Below are positions 45,651-53,903 of a stretch of DNA of 64,000 nt, piece after piece (within the stretch, counting starts at the first letter, position 1; each line of letters opens with the position of its first letter). The notes below the pieces were generated by a model. The model ran no database searches, was not told the DNA's origin, and saw nothing but the letters and a program-made list of their open reading frames with translations. Origin of the DNA: Flavobacterium sasangense DSM 21067 (GTDB lineage Bacteria > Bacteroidota > Bacteroidia > Flavobacteriales > Flavobacteriaceae); contig NZ_JMLU01000010.1 of the NCBI RefSeq assembly GCF_000686885.1, positions 1-64,000 on the forward strand. Direction: 5' to 3'. A program made the translations under genes and the position numbers.

Positions 45651-46676
45651 ATGGAAATAAATTTAGTTAGTGATACGGTAACGAAGCCTTCAGTTGAGAT
45701 GTTAAACGCTATGTTTAATGCAAAAGTAGGTGATGATGTATATAAACAAGACCCAACAGTCAATGAGTTAGAAGAAACTTTGGCCGATTTGTTTGGGATG
45801 GAAGCCGCTTTGTTTTTTCCTTCGGGAACTATGGCAAATCAGACAGCGATTAAGTTGCATACTCAGCCTGGCGAACAGGTAATTTGTGATAAATACTCGC
45901 ACATTTATCATTATGAAGGTGGTGGCGCATCATTTAATAGCGGAGTTTCATGTTGTTTGGTAGATGGAAATCGCGGGATGATTACAGCTGATTTGGTTAA
46001 AAACGGAATCAACGACCCAGAGTTTTATCATGCACCTTTAACTTCGTTAGTGAGTATTGAAAACACAACCAATAAAGGTGGTGGCGCTTGTTATGATTTA
46101 CAACCTTTACAAGAAATTAAGCAAGTTTGCATCGACCATAATTTGAAATATCATTTAGATGGTGCGCGTTTGTGGAATGCTTTGGTAGCAAAAAAACAAC
46201 ATCCAAAGCATTTTGGTGAATTGTTTGACACGATTTCGGTTTGTTTATCTAAAGGATTGGGTGCGCCTGTTGGTTCGGTTTTGCTAGGAAGTAAAGCAGA
46301 TATGCATCGTGCCTTACGAATTAGAAAGATTTTTGGTGGCAACATGCGACAATCAGGCTATTTGGCTGCCGCTGGATTATTTGCTTTACAGAATAACATT
46401 AGTCGTTTAGAAATTGACCACAGAAGAGCTAAAGAATTAGGCAATTTGTTAGAAAAAATGCCTTGGGTTGCCAATGTAGAACCAGTGGAAACCAATATTT
46501 TGATTTTTGGATTACAACCATCAGTTGATGAAAAGCTTTTCATGGAAAAGTTAAAACAAAAAGGAATTGCCATTAGTTCTATGGGACATGGAAAACTTCG
46601 TATTGTAACGCATTTAGATTACAAAGAAGTAATGCATGAGTATGTGATGGAAGTGTTTTCGAAATTGACTTTTTAA
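45651..46676 (+). CDS. Threonine aldolase family protein
   Basis: A 341-residue PLP enzyme of the low-specificity L-(allo-)threonine aldolase fold. The start EINLVSDTVTKPSVEMLNAM, the loop FFPSGTMANQTAIKLHTQPG, HLDGARLWNA (PLP Asp region) and the Schiff-base Lys in SVCLSKGLGAPVGSVLLG (about residue 200) are all present. It splits threonine or allo-threonine to glycine and acetaldehyde. Length and start are normal. It is divergent from prfB across the structured element. Confidence 0.9.
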   Translation: MEINLVSDTVTKPSVEMLNAMFNAKVGDDVYKQDPTVNELEETLADLFGMEAALFFPSGTMANQTAIKLHTQPGEQVICDKYSHIYHYEGGGASFNSGVSCCLVDGNRGMITADLVKNGINDPEFYHAPLTSLVSIENTTNKGGGACYDLQPLQEIKQVCIDHNLKYHLDGARLWNALVAKKQHPKHFGELFDTISVCLSKGLGAPVGSVLLGSKADMHRALRIRKIFGGNMRQSGYLAAAGLFALQNNISRLEIDHRRAKELGNLLEKMPWVANVEPVETNILIFGLQPSVDEKLFMEKLKQKGIAISSMGHGKLRIVTHLDYKEVMHEYVMEVFSKLTF

Positions 46677-46684
46677 TTTTTTGT

Positions 46685-46765
46685 AACACAGATTTGAAAA
46701 ATAATAGAAATTAAGAAAATCTAATTTGAAAACTGAAACTTCAAACTTGAAACCTGAAACAAAAA
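46685..46765 (+). repeat. Word-like repeat tract with AACACAGATT end and CTTGAAACCTGAAAC words
   Basis: The gap between the aldolase and the TSUP gene begins with AACACAGATTTGA and ends with ACTGAAACTTCAAACTTGAA then ACCTGAAACAAAAA. The last 20 or so bases also occur, inverted, at about 20222-20245. No coding potential is visible. Confidence 0.55.
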
Positions 46766-46769
46766 TTAT

Positions 46770-47543
46770 ATGGAAATCGTAATCATATCCATCGTTGCTT
46801 TTTTAACAGCTATTCTAACCTTTTTCTCAGGTTTTGGATTGGGAACTTTATTAACTCCGGTTTTTATGTTGTTCTTTCCTGTTGATATTGCAATAGGTTT
46901 ATGCGGATTAGTGCATTTTGCTAATAATTTATTTAAGTTTTTCTTGGTTGGAAAGCATGCTAACAAAGAAGTTTTGCTGAAATTCGGGATTCCAGCGATT
47001 TTTGCTGCGATGTTAGGTTCGTGGTTGTTATTGCAAATTTCTGATTTACAACCATTATTCAGTTATTCTCTTTTTGGAAAACAATTAGAAGTTTTTCCAG
47101 TTAAATTCATCATTGCAATTTTACTAGTAATTTTTGCATTATTAGATTTGGTTCCGTTTTTGAGTAAATTAGAATTCGGGAAAGATAAATTGCCTTTAGG
47201 CGGAATTTTAAGCGGGTTTTTTGGTGGACTTTCCGGACATCAAGGGGCTTTGCGAAGTGCATTTTTGATTAAAGCTGGTTTATCTAAAGAAAGTTTCATT
47301 GCTACAGGAATTGTAGTTTCGATGTTTATCGACTTTACGCGATTGAGTGTTTATGCTTCGAAAATCACAACTTATACCTTATATGAAAATAAAGTATTGT
47401 TGATTTCGGCAACACTTTGTGCGATTACTGGAGCGTATTTGGGTAACCAACTTTTAAAGAAAGTTACCCTAAAATTTCTCCAAGTTTTTGTCGCTGTTTT
47501 ATTGCTTTTAGTTGCAATAGCTTTAGGAATGGGAATTATTTAA
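46770..47543 (+). CDS. TSUP family membrane transporter (TauE/SafE type)
   Basis: A 257-residue polytopic membrane protein with about eight helices in two halves. Each half carries a glycine-rich TSUP motif: [19 protein letters not shown] near residues 14-32 and [20 protein letters not shown] near 149-168. The family exports sulfite, sulfonates or organic anions; the substrate is not visible. It ends within the ybaB remnant: the two stop codons lie on opposite strands and overlap by eight bases. Confidence 0.88.
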   Translation: MEIVIISIVAFLTAILTFFSGFGLGTLLTPVFMLFFPVDIAIGLCGLVHFANNLFKFFLVGKHANKEVLLKFGIPAIFAAMLGSWLLLQISDLQPLFSYSLFGKQLEVFPVKFIIAILLVIFALLDLVPFLSKLEFGKDKLPLGGILSGFFGGLSGHQGALRSAFLIKAGLSKESFIATGIVVSMFIDFTRLSVYASKITTYTLYENKVLLISATLCAITGAYLGNQLLKKVTLKFLQVFVAVLLLLVAIALGMGII

Positions 47544-47700
47544 ACATATCCATTCCAGGGATGTTTGGCATGCCTTCTTTGGCAACAGCAGCTAATTCCG
47601 TTTCATGAACATTTGTTGCTTTTTCAATCGCTTTGTTTAAAACATTAACTAAGTAATCTTCAAGCATTTCTTTGTCTTGAAGTAAATCATCACTTATTGT
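47536..47700 (-). pseudogene. Remnant of the 3' end of ybaB
   Basis: The last 53 or so codons of a YbaB/EbfC gene ([19 protein letters not shown] to [10 protein letters not shown]) without the 5' half. Protein identity to the intact copy at 53516 is nearly complete (Gln for Asn and Met for Leu), while the DNA differs at about 20 of 165 bases, mostly third codon positions. Upstream of 47700 similarity ends abruptly. An open frame to 47727 exists but begins with unrelated codons, so it is not a gene in its own right. Confidence 0.85.
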
Positions 47701-47710
47701 TTTGATTTTT

Positions 47711-48550
47711 TCAATTAATCGTTTCAATTAATTTTTCCAAAACTTCATTCGTCCAACCTGTTGCACCGCTTAATTGATTGCATAAAATAATTTTTTGGTT
47801 TTCATATTCAAAAACATCAATAGAAAAAGTTGTTCTTTTGTTATTTCCTAAGATTATTGAAATTTCAATTGGCGATTTACCAAAAATGTGTTTAATCTCT
47901 TCTTTGCTTACTGAGCCTTTTGCTCCAATAATTACATGTTTAAAAGACTTAAAAAAATCTTCCTTTTGTAAGAAATCTAATCTTTGATTAATTAACTTTT
48001 CATTTGAAGTTTTTTTAGAAGGAATATGATTTATTTCAGTAGTAAAACAATAATTGAAAAAAGTATCATCTTTTAATTCGATGTTGTTTTCATTTTTTGA
48101 AACAATTTTTTGGGTCATATTTTTATAAAATCCCCAAGTTTCTCCCCCTTTTATTTTGTGCTTATATTTAGTTTTATAAAACATATAAGGATTTTTTGGA
48201 TTAAAAGAGAATTCATCTTTTTCATTTGATTTTTCCCAATGTAATAAATTATTTATGCTTTCGTTTAAAAATGATTCAGGATTATTTATTATATTGAATG
48301 CTTTTTCTTTACCTATAAATAAAATATCTGATTCAGGATTTCCAAAACCAATGTAAAATGGATTTGCTAAATTATGTAGATATTTAATTAGATTTAGTGG
48401 AATCCTCATAGAATTCCACATTTCTGCCCTTTTTGCTGTTTTTTTTTCAATTAATATTTCAATAAATTGTTTTTTTAATTCCTCATCAATTTCTTGTTTC
48501 TTGACATACTGAATGTATTGTTCTTGATAATGTTGCAAATTTATATTCAT
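47711..48550 (-). CDS. Accessory protein, possible uracil-DNA-glycosylase-like fold
   Basis: A 279-residue cytoplasmic protein without a known family match that I can name. Several blocks suggest the UDG superfamily order: a first strand [17 protein letters not shown] (about 92-108), a middle segment [19 protein letters not shown], a late strand [12 protein letters not shown] (about 207-218) and a closing [21 protein letters not shown] where UDGs carry the HPS-type loop, though no HPS is seen. The first 90 residues are helical and charged. It is far more AT-rich than the flanks. It ends 11 bases before the ybaB remnant, as the last gene of the accessory segment on that side. Confidence 0.6.
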   Translation of the reverse strand: MNINLQHYQEQYIQYVKKQEIDEELKKQFIEILIEKKTAKRAEMWNSMRIPLNLIKYLHNLANPFYIGFGNPESDILFIGKEKAFNIINNPESFLNESINNLLHWEKSNEKDEFSFNPKNPYMFYKTKYKHKIKGGETWGFYKNMTQKIVSKNENNIELKDDTFFNYCFTTEINHIPSKKTSNEKLINQRLDFLQKEDFFKSFKHVIIGAKGSVSKEEIKHIFGKSPIEISIILGNNKRTTFSIDVFEYENQKIILCNQLSGATGWTNEVLEKLIETIN

Positions 48551-48613
48551 AGTGTTTTAATTTCAAATTTGTTTGTAGACAAATTATTGTGAATATTTTA
48601 AAAAAAATATTTA

Positions 48614-48988
48614 TTAACGCCATTTACCATCCATGTGATTATTATGCCATATACTTTTTAAAATCCACCATGCTAATTTTATAGGAAAAAATATTATCCA
48701 AGTTAAGATGTTTGTAAAGCTAAATGTTTTTTTTGGCGAGTTTGATTTTAAGAATCCAGTTAAATCATTATAATCTTCTTTTTTACTATGACCTCTTTTT
48801 ATTTCTACTCCAATTTGTCTAGGATTAATTTTTACACCCGGAAAATGAACAGATAAAATTGCTCTTTTTACGTCATCGCGATTTTGTCCGCCGAGGTTTT
48901 TAGCAGTTACATCATCAATTTCTATTGTCTTGTTTATGTTTATTGGACCATTTAATTGTCCTGTACCTCTAAATGTTGCTGTTATCAT
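48614..48988 (-). CDS. Accessory protein with C-terminal membrane segment, unknown
   Basis: A 124-residue protein. The N-terminal 75 residues look like a small beta-rich domain (ITATFRGTGQLNGPININKTIEI then VKRAILSVHFPGVKINPRQIGVEIKR). A hydrophobic, Trp-rich stretch near 90-115 (FTNILTWIIFFPIKLAWWIL) is followed by HNNHMDGKWR. This would be a tail-anchored membrane protein with a cytoplasmic beta domain. I recognise no family. The segment VKRAILSVHFPGVKINPRQIG is also the kind of motif seen in small GYF-like or double-stranded-nucleic-acid domains, but that is only an impression. Same strand as its neighbours, 35 and 63 bases away. Confidence 0.6.
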   Translation of the reverse strand: MITATFRGTGQLNGPININKTIEIDDVTAKNLGGQNRDDVKRAILSVHFPGVKINPRQIGVEIKRGHSKKEDYNDLTGFLKSNSPKKTFSFTNILTWIIFFPIKLAWWILKSIWHNNHMDGKWR

Positions 48989-49023
48989 TTTAGTTTTTTT
49001 AAGATTATAATATTTAGCTTTAT

Positions 49024-50424
49024 TTACATTCCTAAAACGCCTTTAGAGGCTAGTAAATTATCAGCAAAATTGCTTATTGTTGAATGATAACTCTTGTCAA
49101 TAGGTGTGATAGAATAATTTCCAGCATATTTTTCAGATATCTTATACATTTGCATATTAAGTACATCTGCTTGTTTTGTAGCTGTCCTCCAAGCAGATAA
49201 CTCAGTCGATGACATTCTACTCTTTTTTACATTATATGTGCTTAAATAACTGTCTAATTTATTCGAATGCTGTATTGACTGTTTTGCTAGATTAGCTAAT
49301 TTTCCTTGGTCTGCATCAAGTTCGGCAATAAAATTATGATTTTCTTTAAGTACAGAATATGTAAAAACATCTAATTTAATTACAGATGTTTTTGATTTGA
49401 TGTAAAAATTTTCATCGTATCTATCATCTGACTTATATTCTTTATAGCCTAATTTATTAACCGTTTCAATTAACCATTGTGTTTTTTGAGCACCCACTAA
49501 TTTACTCAAATAATTATCATTCATTAAATAATACATGTCTTTCGTGTCGACATTTTGTATTATCGAATATAGTTTGTCGTCGCCCTTATTGTAAAAGCCG
49601 TTAAGTTTATCTGTTAATTGATATTTCACGAATATGTCCTTGTAATTGTCATATATCAAAATGTATTTCGTGCCTAGTTCGATAAAATTTCCAGATAAAT
49701 CTTGAACGTTAGTTGCTACAGAATCAATAAGCATAACGGATTTTCTTTCTAATGTGCTTGATTTGATTTCACTAATTTCTGTTTTAGGGATACGAGATAA
49801 TTGTTCAGTCAATTTCAAATATGTATTGAAATCACGATACAGTTCAACGGGCTCGTTGTATGGGATTTTTTCGAGATACAATTTGCATGCAATAGCATCT
49901 TTTTCACTAGTACGTTTGCCGTTTTTATGAATCAAAAGCTTTCTAGTTTTAGTTGAATTGTCATTTGTGATGTCTTTTAAGAAGCTCGTAGATAATCTTT
50001 CATCTTTGACTTCTATGATTATATCATGTTTTGTAGCTAAATTTTGAGCAACAATTAAATGATTTTCTTTCTTGTCGTATGAATCAGAAGAATTGATAAA
50101 TGTGTTCAATTCTGTAATTATTGTCTTAATAGCTTCTTTTTTTGAAAGATATTGTTCATATCCAAATTTAACAAGTTCGATATCTTTACTTACATTTTCG
50201 TAATCAGCCGTGAGAACTTCTGCTTTTTCTAATTTATAAACTTCTATTTCTTTTTGATTGACTCTAAAAACAGGCAAAAATCTCAAACCTTGAGATTTGA
50301 CAAAGTTTTCGGAGAATTCAGGATTGATAGTAAATGTTTCTTGAGCGATTACGTCAGTTTGACTAAATACGGCTAATGATACAATAGCGAGACTATTGCA
50401 AATCTTTTGAAAAAGTTTTTCCAT
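49024..50424 (-). CDS. Accessory secreted protein, unknown function
   Basis: A 466-residue protein with a signal peptide (hydrophobic about 8-22, ending VIAQ). The rest is hydrophilic, rich in Lys, Asp, Asn and Ser and mostly helical, with no second membrane segment. Residues about 80-160 and 370-420 look like long helices, possibly coiled coils. There is only one Cys after the signal. No domain is recognised. It is the first gene of the leftward group and faces the predicted regulator across a 172-base divergent gap holding direct repeats, so it may be that regulator's target. Confidence 0.65.
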   Translation of the reverse strand: MEKLFQKICNSLAIVSLAVFSQTDVIAQETFTINPEFSENFVKSQGLRFLPVFRVNQKEIEVYKLEKAEVLTADYENVSKDIELVKFGYEQYLSKKEAIKTIITELNTFINSSDSYDKKENHLIVAQNLATKHDIIIEVKDERLSTSFLKDITNDNSTKTRKLLIHKNGKRTSEKDAIACKLYLEKIPYNEPVELYRDFNTYLKLTEQLSRIPKTEISEIKSSTLERKSVMLIDSVATNVQDLSGNFIELGTKYILIYDNYKDIFVKYQLTDKLNGFYNKGDDKLYSIIQNVDTKDMYYLMNDNYLSKLVGAQKTQWLIETVNKLGYKEYKSDDRYDENFYIKSKTSVIKLDVFTYSVLKENHNFIAELDADQGKLANLAKQSIQHSNKLDSYLSTYNVKKSRMSSTELSAWRTATKQADVLNMQMYKISEKYAGNYSITPIDKSYHSTISNFADNLLASKGVLGM

Positions 50425-50477
50425 TTTGTGCTAATTTTTTGAATTTCTTCTTTAGATCTTTTTTAGTGATGAGAATT

Positions 50478-50532
50478 CATTTTTCAAAACTAGTCCTTTT
50501 CATTTTTCAAAATTATTGCAAGTTATTGCAAG
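50478..50532. promoter_or_regulatory. Paired direct repeats in the divergent region (candidate operators)
   Basis: CATTTTTCAAAA occurs at 50478-50489 and again at 50501-50512, 23 bases apart start to start. TTATTGCAAG occurs twice in tandem at 50513-50522 and 50523-50532. Both pairs are exact and lie between the two divergent genes of the accessory segment. They could bind the predicted regulator encoded at 50597. Confidence 0.5.
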
Positions 50533-50567
50533 TATGTATGAGCTAAATGTATAAGTTTGTTAAGTCT

Positions 50568-50575
50568 TATTTTTG
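50568..50575 (+). promoter_or_regulatory. -7 box for the predicted regulator gene
   Basis: TATTTTTG fits TAnnTTTG exactly and lies 21 bases before ATG 50597. No TTG at a proper -33 distance is evident. Confidence 0.4.
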
Positions 50576-50596
50576 TAATACTTAATTATAGCTTAA

Positions 50597-51829
50597 ATGA
50601 ATCAACCAAGTCCTTATGTAAATGCAATATGTTCTCAAATTGAAATTCAGTCGGGTTTCAAAATAAAAAATATTGGTGCAGCGAAAAGATTATCAGATTT
50701 GTTGGCTAATGATAAGCTATTTATTTCGTCATATACAATTGGAAGACTTTTCGGAGTCATAAAGCCCTATAGAACTCCATATAAATCAACTCTTAATATA
50801 TTAGCAAATTATTTAAAATTTAAAGATTGGGATGCATATTGTGAAAACCAAACAAATATTCCTTTCGATACTAATTATTTTCTTACTGAATTTGCCGATG
50901 GATTTTCGATTTCAGTACTTAATGCGTGTTTAATTGATAAAGAAGGTTGTGAATCATTAGAATTAGTTTTAAATAAACTTAATGGAAAAGAAAAAAGTAC
51001 TTTAATTTATTCTGCGGGTGAAATATTAGGATTTCATATAAGAGAAATAAAAGAAAAAAATTATTTACTTGAAATTTTAGGTAAAAATGCAAATGGTCAA
51101 TTGCTTTTTTATGAGAGTTTTGTCGATGAAGACAATAAGGACAATTATTTTTCAAAAGCATTGGAAAATTATTATTTGCCAAATATTGATAACGAATATC
51201 GTAAATTATTTGCTTATGGATTTTTAATTAATCAAAAGTTGTATAAACAGAATGAATTTTCGGAATTTTATTTTAAACAATTTATTACAATAACAAATCA
51301 GATTGAGTTAGAAAAATGTCATTATCATGAGGTATCACGTTTTTATGAATGTTTGATAATTTTTGATTCTTATAATGGAATTATTGCAAATACGTGGGAG
51401 AATCATATTAATGAACTTCTTGAGAATTGTAAATCTTTTAATATTTATGAAAAAGCATGGATAGTATCAAGGGTAATTAAAACATTATTATATTTTAATT
51501 TTAAAAAAGAATTATTTCAACATAAAGCACTAAATGAATTGATTGAAATTATGATTAAAACTGAGAGAACAGGTCTTCATACTATTGCTTTATATGCTAT
51601 TCAATTATATTGGCTGTATAGAATGAATTATTTAAAAAATAAAATAGTTTATAAACCATTCAGAATTAATAACATCTTTTTTCAGAATACAAAAAATGAA
51701 AAATTAGCTATAGAATTAGGGATTGCTTATCTATTTTCAGTTGGCGAAAATAAAATAATTTTAAATAAAAATATAAATCAATTCTGTAAAGAAAGAGGAC
51801 TTTTGTGGGTAATAAAACTTATTTATTAG
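50597..51829 (+). CDS. Predicted regulator with N-terminal HTH-like domain
   Basis: A 410-residue protein. The first 85 residues (ICSQIEIQSGFKIKNIGAAK, then LANDKLFISSYTIGRLFGVI and YKSTLNILANYLKFKDWDAY) resemble a helical N-terminal domain common in Bacteroidota proteins, where 'S..TL.R.wG......P...TL..LA.fl.y..W..F' forms an HTH-like unit; the middle and end are purely helical and may be a TPR- or HEAT-like solenoid. A ligand- or partner-sensing regulator is my reading. It is divergent from the secreted protein gene and its last four bases overlap the stop of the convergent transporter gene. Confidence 0.6.
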   Translation: MNQPSPYVNAICSQIEIQSGFKIKNIGAAKRLSDLLANDKLFISSYTIGRLFGVIKPYRTPYKSTLNILANYLKFKDWDAYCENQTNIPFDTNYFLTEFADGFSISVLNACLIDKEGCESLELVLNKLNGKEKSTLIYSAGEILGFHIREIKEKNYLLEILGKNANGQLLFYESFVDEDNKDNYFSKALENYYLPNIDNEYRKLFAYGFLINQKLYKQNEFSEFYFKQFITITNQIELEKCHYHEVSRFYECLIIFDSYNGIIANTWENHINELLENCKSFNIYEKAWIVSRVIKTLLYFNFKKELFQHKALNELIEIMIKTERTGLHTIALYAIQLYWLYRMNYLKNKIVYKPFRINNIFFQNTKNEKLAIELGIAYLFSVGENKIILNKNINQFCKERGLLWVIKLIY

Positions 51830-53505
51830 TTTTTATTATTAATTGTTAAATCATAATTTTGATTGGCTTTGTTTATAAAATGATAAGAAATAGAAAAAAT
51901 TAGAATTACCAAAAATAACAATAAAATAAAATTCAAATATTCTCCAATTAAAAAATTCCAAAAAACAAAATAAATTAAAAACCCTTTAATTGTTTGTAAT
52001 AACCAACCTAAAATTCTAAGGGAACAAAAAACTTTACCATTATTTTCATATTTTTTCCAAAAACCTCCTGGTTTTATAGTTGCTACAAAAGTTTTTAAAA
52101 CTTTTTCATCGGTTTGAGCAGTTAAGAAGGTTACAGAAATCCAAATAGCACAAACTATTATAGTTAGAAATACAAGTTTTATAGGGTAATAATCAATATT
52201 ATATTTGTATGAAACTGTTTTAATAAATTGATTAAAAAAAACGTTGTTTGAAAATAACCAATCGTAAATATTTGGACAAATTAAACCAGAAATCATTGCA
52301 GATAACTGTGACCAAGCATTGATTCTCCACCAATACCATCTTAAAATAAATACTGGACCTACGCCAGCCGTCATTGAAAATAATAATTTAGACATTTCAA
52401 TTAATGATTCTGAAAATAAAGCAATAGCGCAAGAAACAACAATAATAAAAATCATTGCTAAAATTCCAATATAAAAATTGTTTGCACTTTTTAAATCTAT
52501 GTATTTTTTATAGAAATTTTCTATTAATAACGAGCCTCCCCAATTTTGGGTATTTTGAACAATTGACAAAAATGGGATAAAAAAAAGAAGTATGACAAAA
52601 ATTAGCATCCATTTTGGCAATGTATTAATAAACAATGAGGTGAACGCTAATTCACCATCGGTAAAACCATTGGTAAAACCAAAGTAAACGGCAATAAATG
52701 GGAGTGTAAAAAATAGAATTCTAAAAAAAACCATTAAAAATGAAGGAAAAAATATGCTTTTTGAAATGTCTTTGATTGATTTTGAAGCCATTAATTTTTG
52801 TCCATTCATATCTGGATAATCTAAAATAGTTGCTGACCACCATTGAACTAGTATAAAGATAAGGAATGCATTAATAGTTGTTGAGCTTATAGATGGTAAA
52901 ATTTGCAATTGCTCTTTAGTTTTTAATATTACTGCAACATTATCTAAACCATCAACATTTAAAAAAATGGTAATAAAGACTATTAAAAAAGAAACTATAA
53001 AAACAATGAATAATACAAAATCTATTCTTATTCTGTTTTTAAAACTATTAAAGAGAGAAAGTATAATTAGTAAAACGCTAATCAAAACTATTGCTTCGCT
53101 AATTTTAATTTGAAAAATTAGACAAGTTATTTTACTGAATGCTAAAATATTAAAAGCAATAATGAATGGTATAATAAATCCTCCCAAATAAATACTTCTA
53201 AAAATATGTAAAAATTTGGCACCTATTCCCGAAAATCTAAAAAAAATGAATTCATTTTCGGTGTTAATGGGAACATTTTTCCATAAATGTGCAAAAAAAG
53301 AAATACTAAAGGCAGAACCAATAGTTGCACTCCAATACAACCACATATCGGATAATTTGCCATTAATAAGTGATGTGCAAATTAATAATGGTTCTATAAA
53401 AATACCACTAGCTAATAACATCGAAAAACCAATTAACCACCAAGGTTCATTCTTTGAAAAAAATAAATTTTTTGATTTTTCTTGTATACTTTTGAAATTT
53501 TTCAA
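51826..53505 (-). CDS. Sodium:solute symporter-like membrane protein
   Basis: A 559-residue protein with about 13 hydrophobic helices of the SSS (sodium:solute symporter) pattern. Recognisable parts are NEPWWLIGFSMLLASGIFIEPLL at the first helix, WWSATILDYPDMNGQKLMASKS after helix six and the helix pair SMTAGVGPVFILRWYWWRINAWSQLSAMISGL, followed by a C-terminal soluble stretch ending in KPGGFWKKYEN. Substrate unknown. No ATG fits: the frame opens with TTG at 53505, only ten bases after the intact ybaB stop codon, so it is probably read from the ybaB transcript. It is very AT-rich like the rest of the segment. Confidence 0.78.
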   Translation of the reverse strand: MKNFKSIQEKSKNLFFSKNEPWWLIGFSMLLASGIFIEPLLICTSLINGKLSDMWLYWSATIGSAFSISFFAHLWKNVPINTENEFIFFRFSGIGAKFLHIFRSIYLGGFIIPFIIAFNILAFSKITCLIFQIKISEAIVLISVLLIILSLFNSFKNRIRIDFVLFIVFIVSFLIVFITIFLNVDGLDNVAVILKTKEQLQILPSISSTTINAFLIFILVQWWSATILDYPDMNGQKLMASKSIKDISKSIFFPSFLMVFFRILFFTLPFIAVYFGFTNGFTDGELAFTSLFINTLPKWMLIFVILLFFIPFLSIVQNTQNWGGSLLIENFYKKYIDLKSANNFYIGILAMIFIIVVSCAIALFSESLIEMSKLLFSMTAGVGPVFILRWYWWRINAWSQLSAMISGLICPNIYDWLFSNNVFFNQFIKTVSYKYNIDYYPIKLVFLTIIVCAIWISVTFLTAQTDEKVLKTFVATIKPGGFWKKYENNGKVFCSLRILGWLLQTIKGFLIYFVFWNFLIGEYLNFILLLFLVILIFSISYHFINKANQNYDLTINNKN

Positions 53506-53515
53506 GTTAAAAAAA

Positions 53516-53839
53516 TTATTTAAATAGATCCATTCCAGGAATGTTTGGCATACCTTCTTTGGCCACAGCCGCTAATTCTGTTTCGTGAACGTTTGTTGCT
53601 TTTTCAATAGCTTTATTTAAAACGTTAACTAAATAATCTTCAAGCATTTCCTTATCATTAAGTAAATCGTCACTTATGGTAATGTTTTTAATTGTTCTGT
53701 TGGCAGTTAGCGTTACTTCAAGCAAGCCATCAGTGCTTTTTTCATCAATTAAAACAAAGTCTAAACGCTTCTTTGTTTCTTCTACTTTTTGCTGGGTTTC
53801 TTTAAGTTTACCCATCATACCCATAATATCTCCAAACAT
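53516..53839 (-). CDS. YbaB/EbfC family nucleoid-associated protein
   Basis: A complete 107-residue YbaB/EbfC protein. [27 protein letters not shown] begins the family helix, a short beta hairpin follows ([18 protein letters not shown]) and the end is the [23 protein letters not shown] helix with a PGM tail. It forms a dimer that binds and organises DNA. The 3' third is repeated in diverged form at 47536. It is divergent from the oligopeptidase gene, with only 64 bases between them. Confidence 0.92.
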   Translation of the reverse strand: MFGDIMGMMGKLKETQQKVEETKKRLDFVLIDEKSTDGLLEVTLTANRTIKNITISDDLLNDKEMLEDYLVNVLNKAIEKATNVHETELAAVAKEGMPNIPGMDLFK

Positions 53840-53903
53840 AATTTTAATTTTTTTATTCCGACAAAAATAGTAAATTAGCGGTTAATAATTATTGTAAAAC
53901 TTC

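Noticed and set aside
47536..47727. 63-residue protein as an independent gene
   Set aside because: It is the ybaB 3' end joined to unrelated codons; no start of its own and a complete ybaB lies nearby.
47536..53839. Active integrative element with perfect attachment repeats
   Set aside because: The repeated ybaB ends differ at many positions and no exact match exceeds about 17 bases; no integrase, relaxase or replication gene lies inside.
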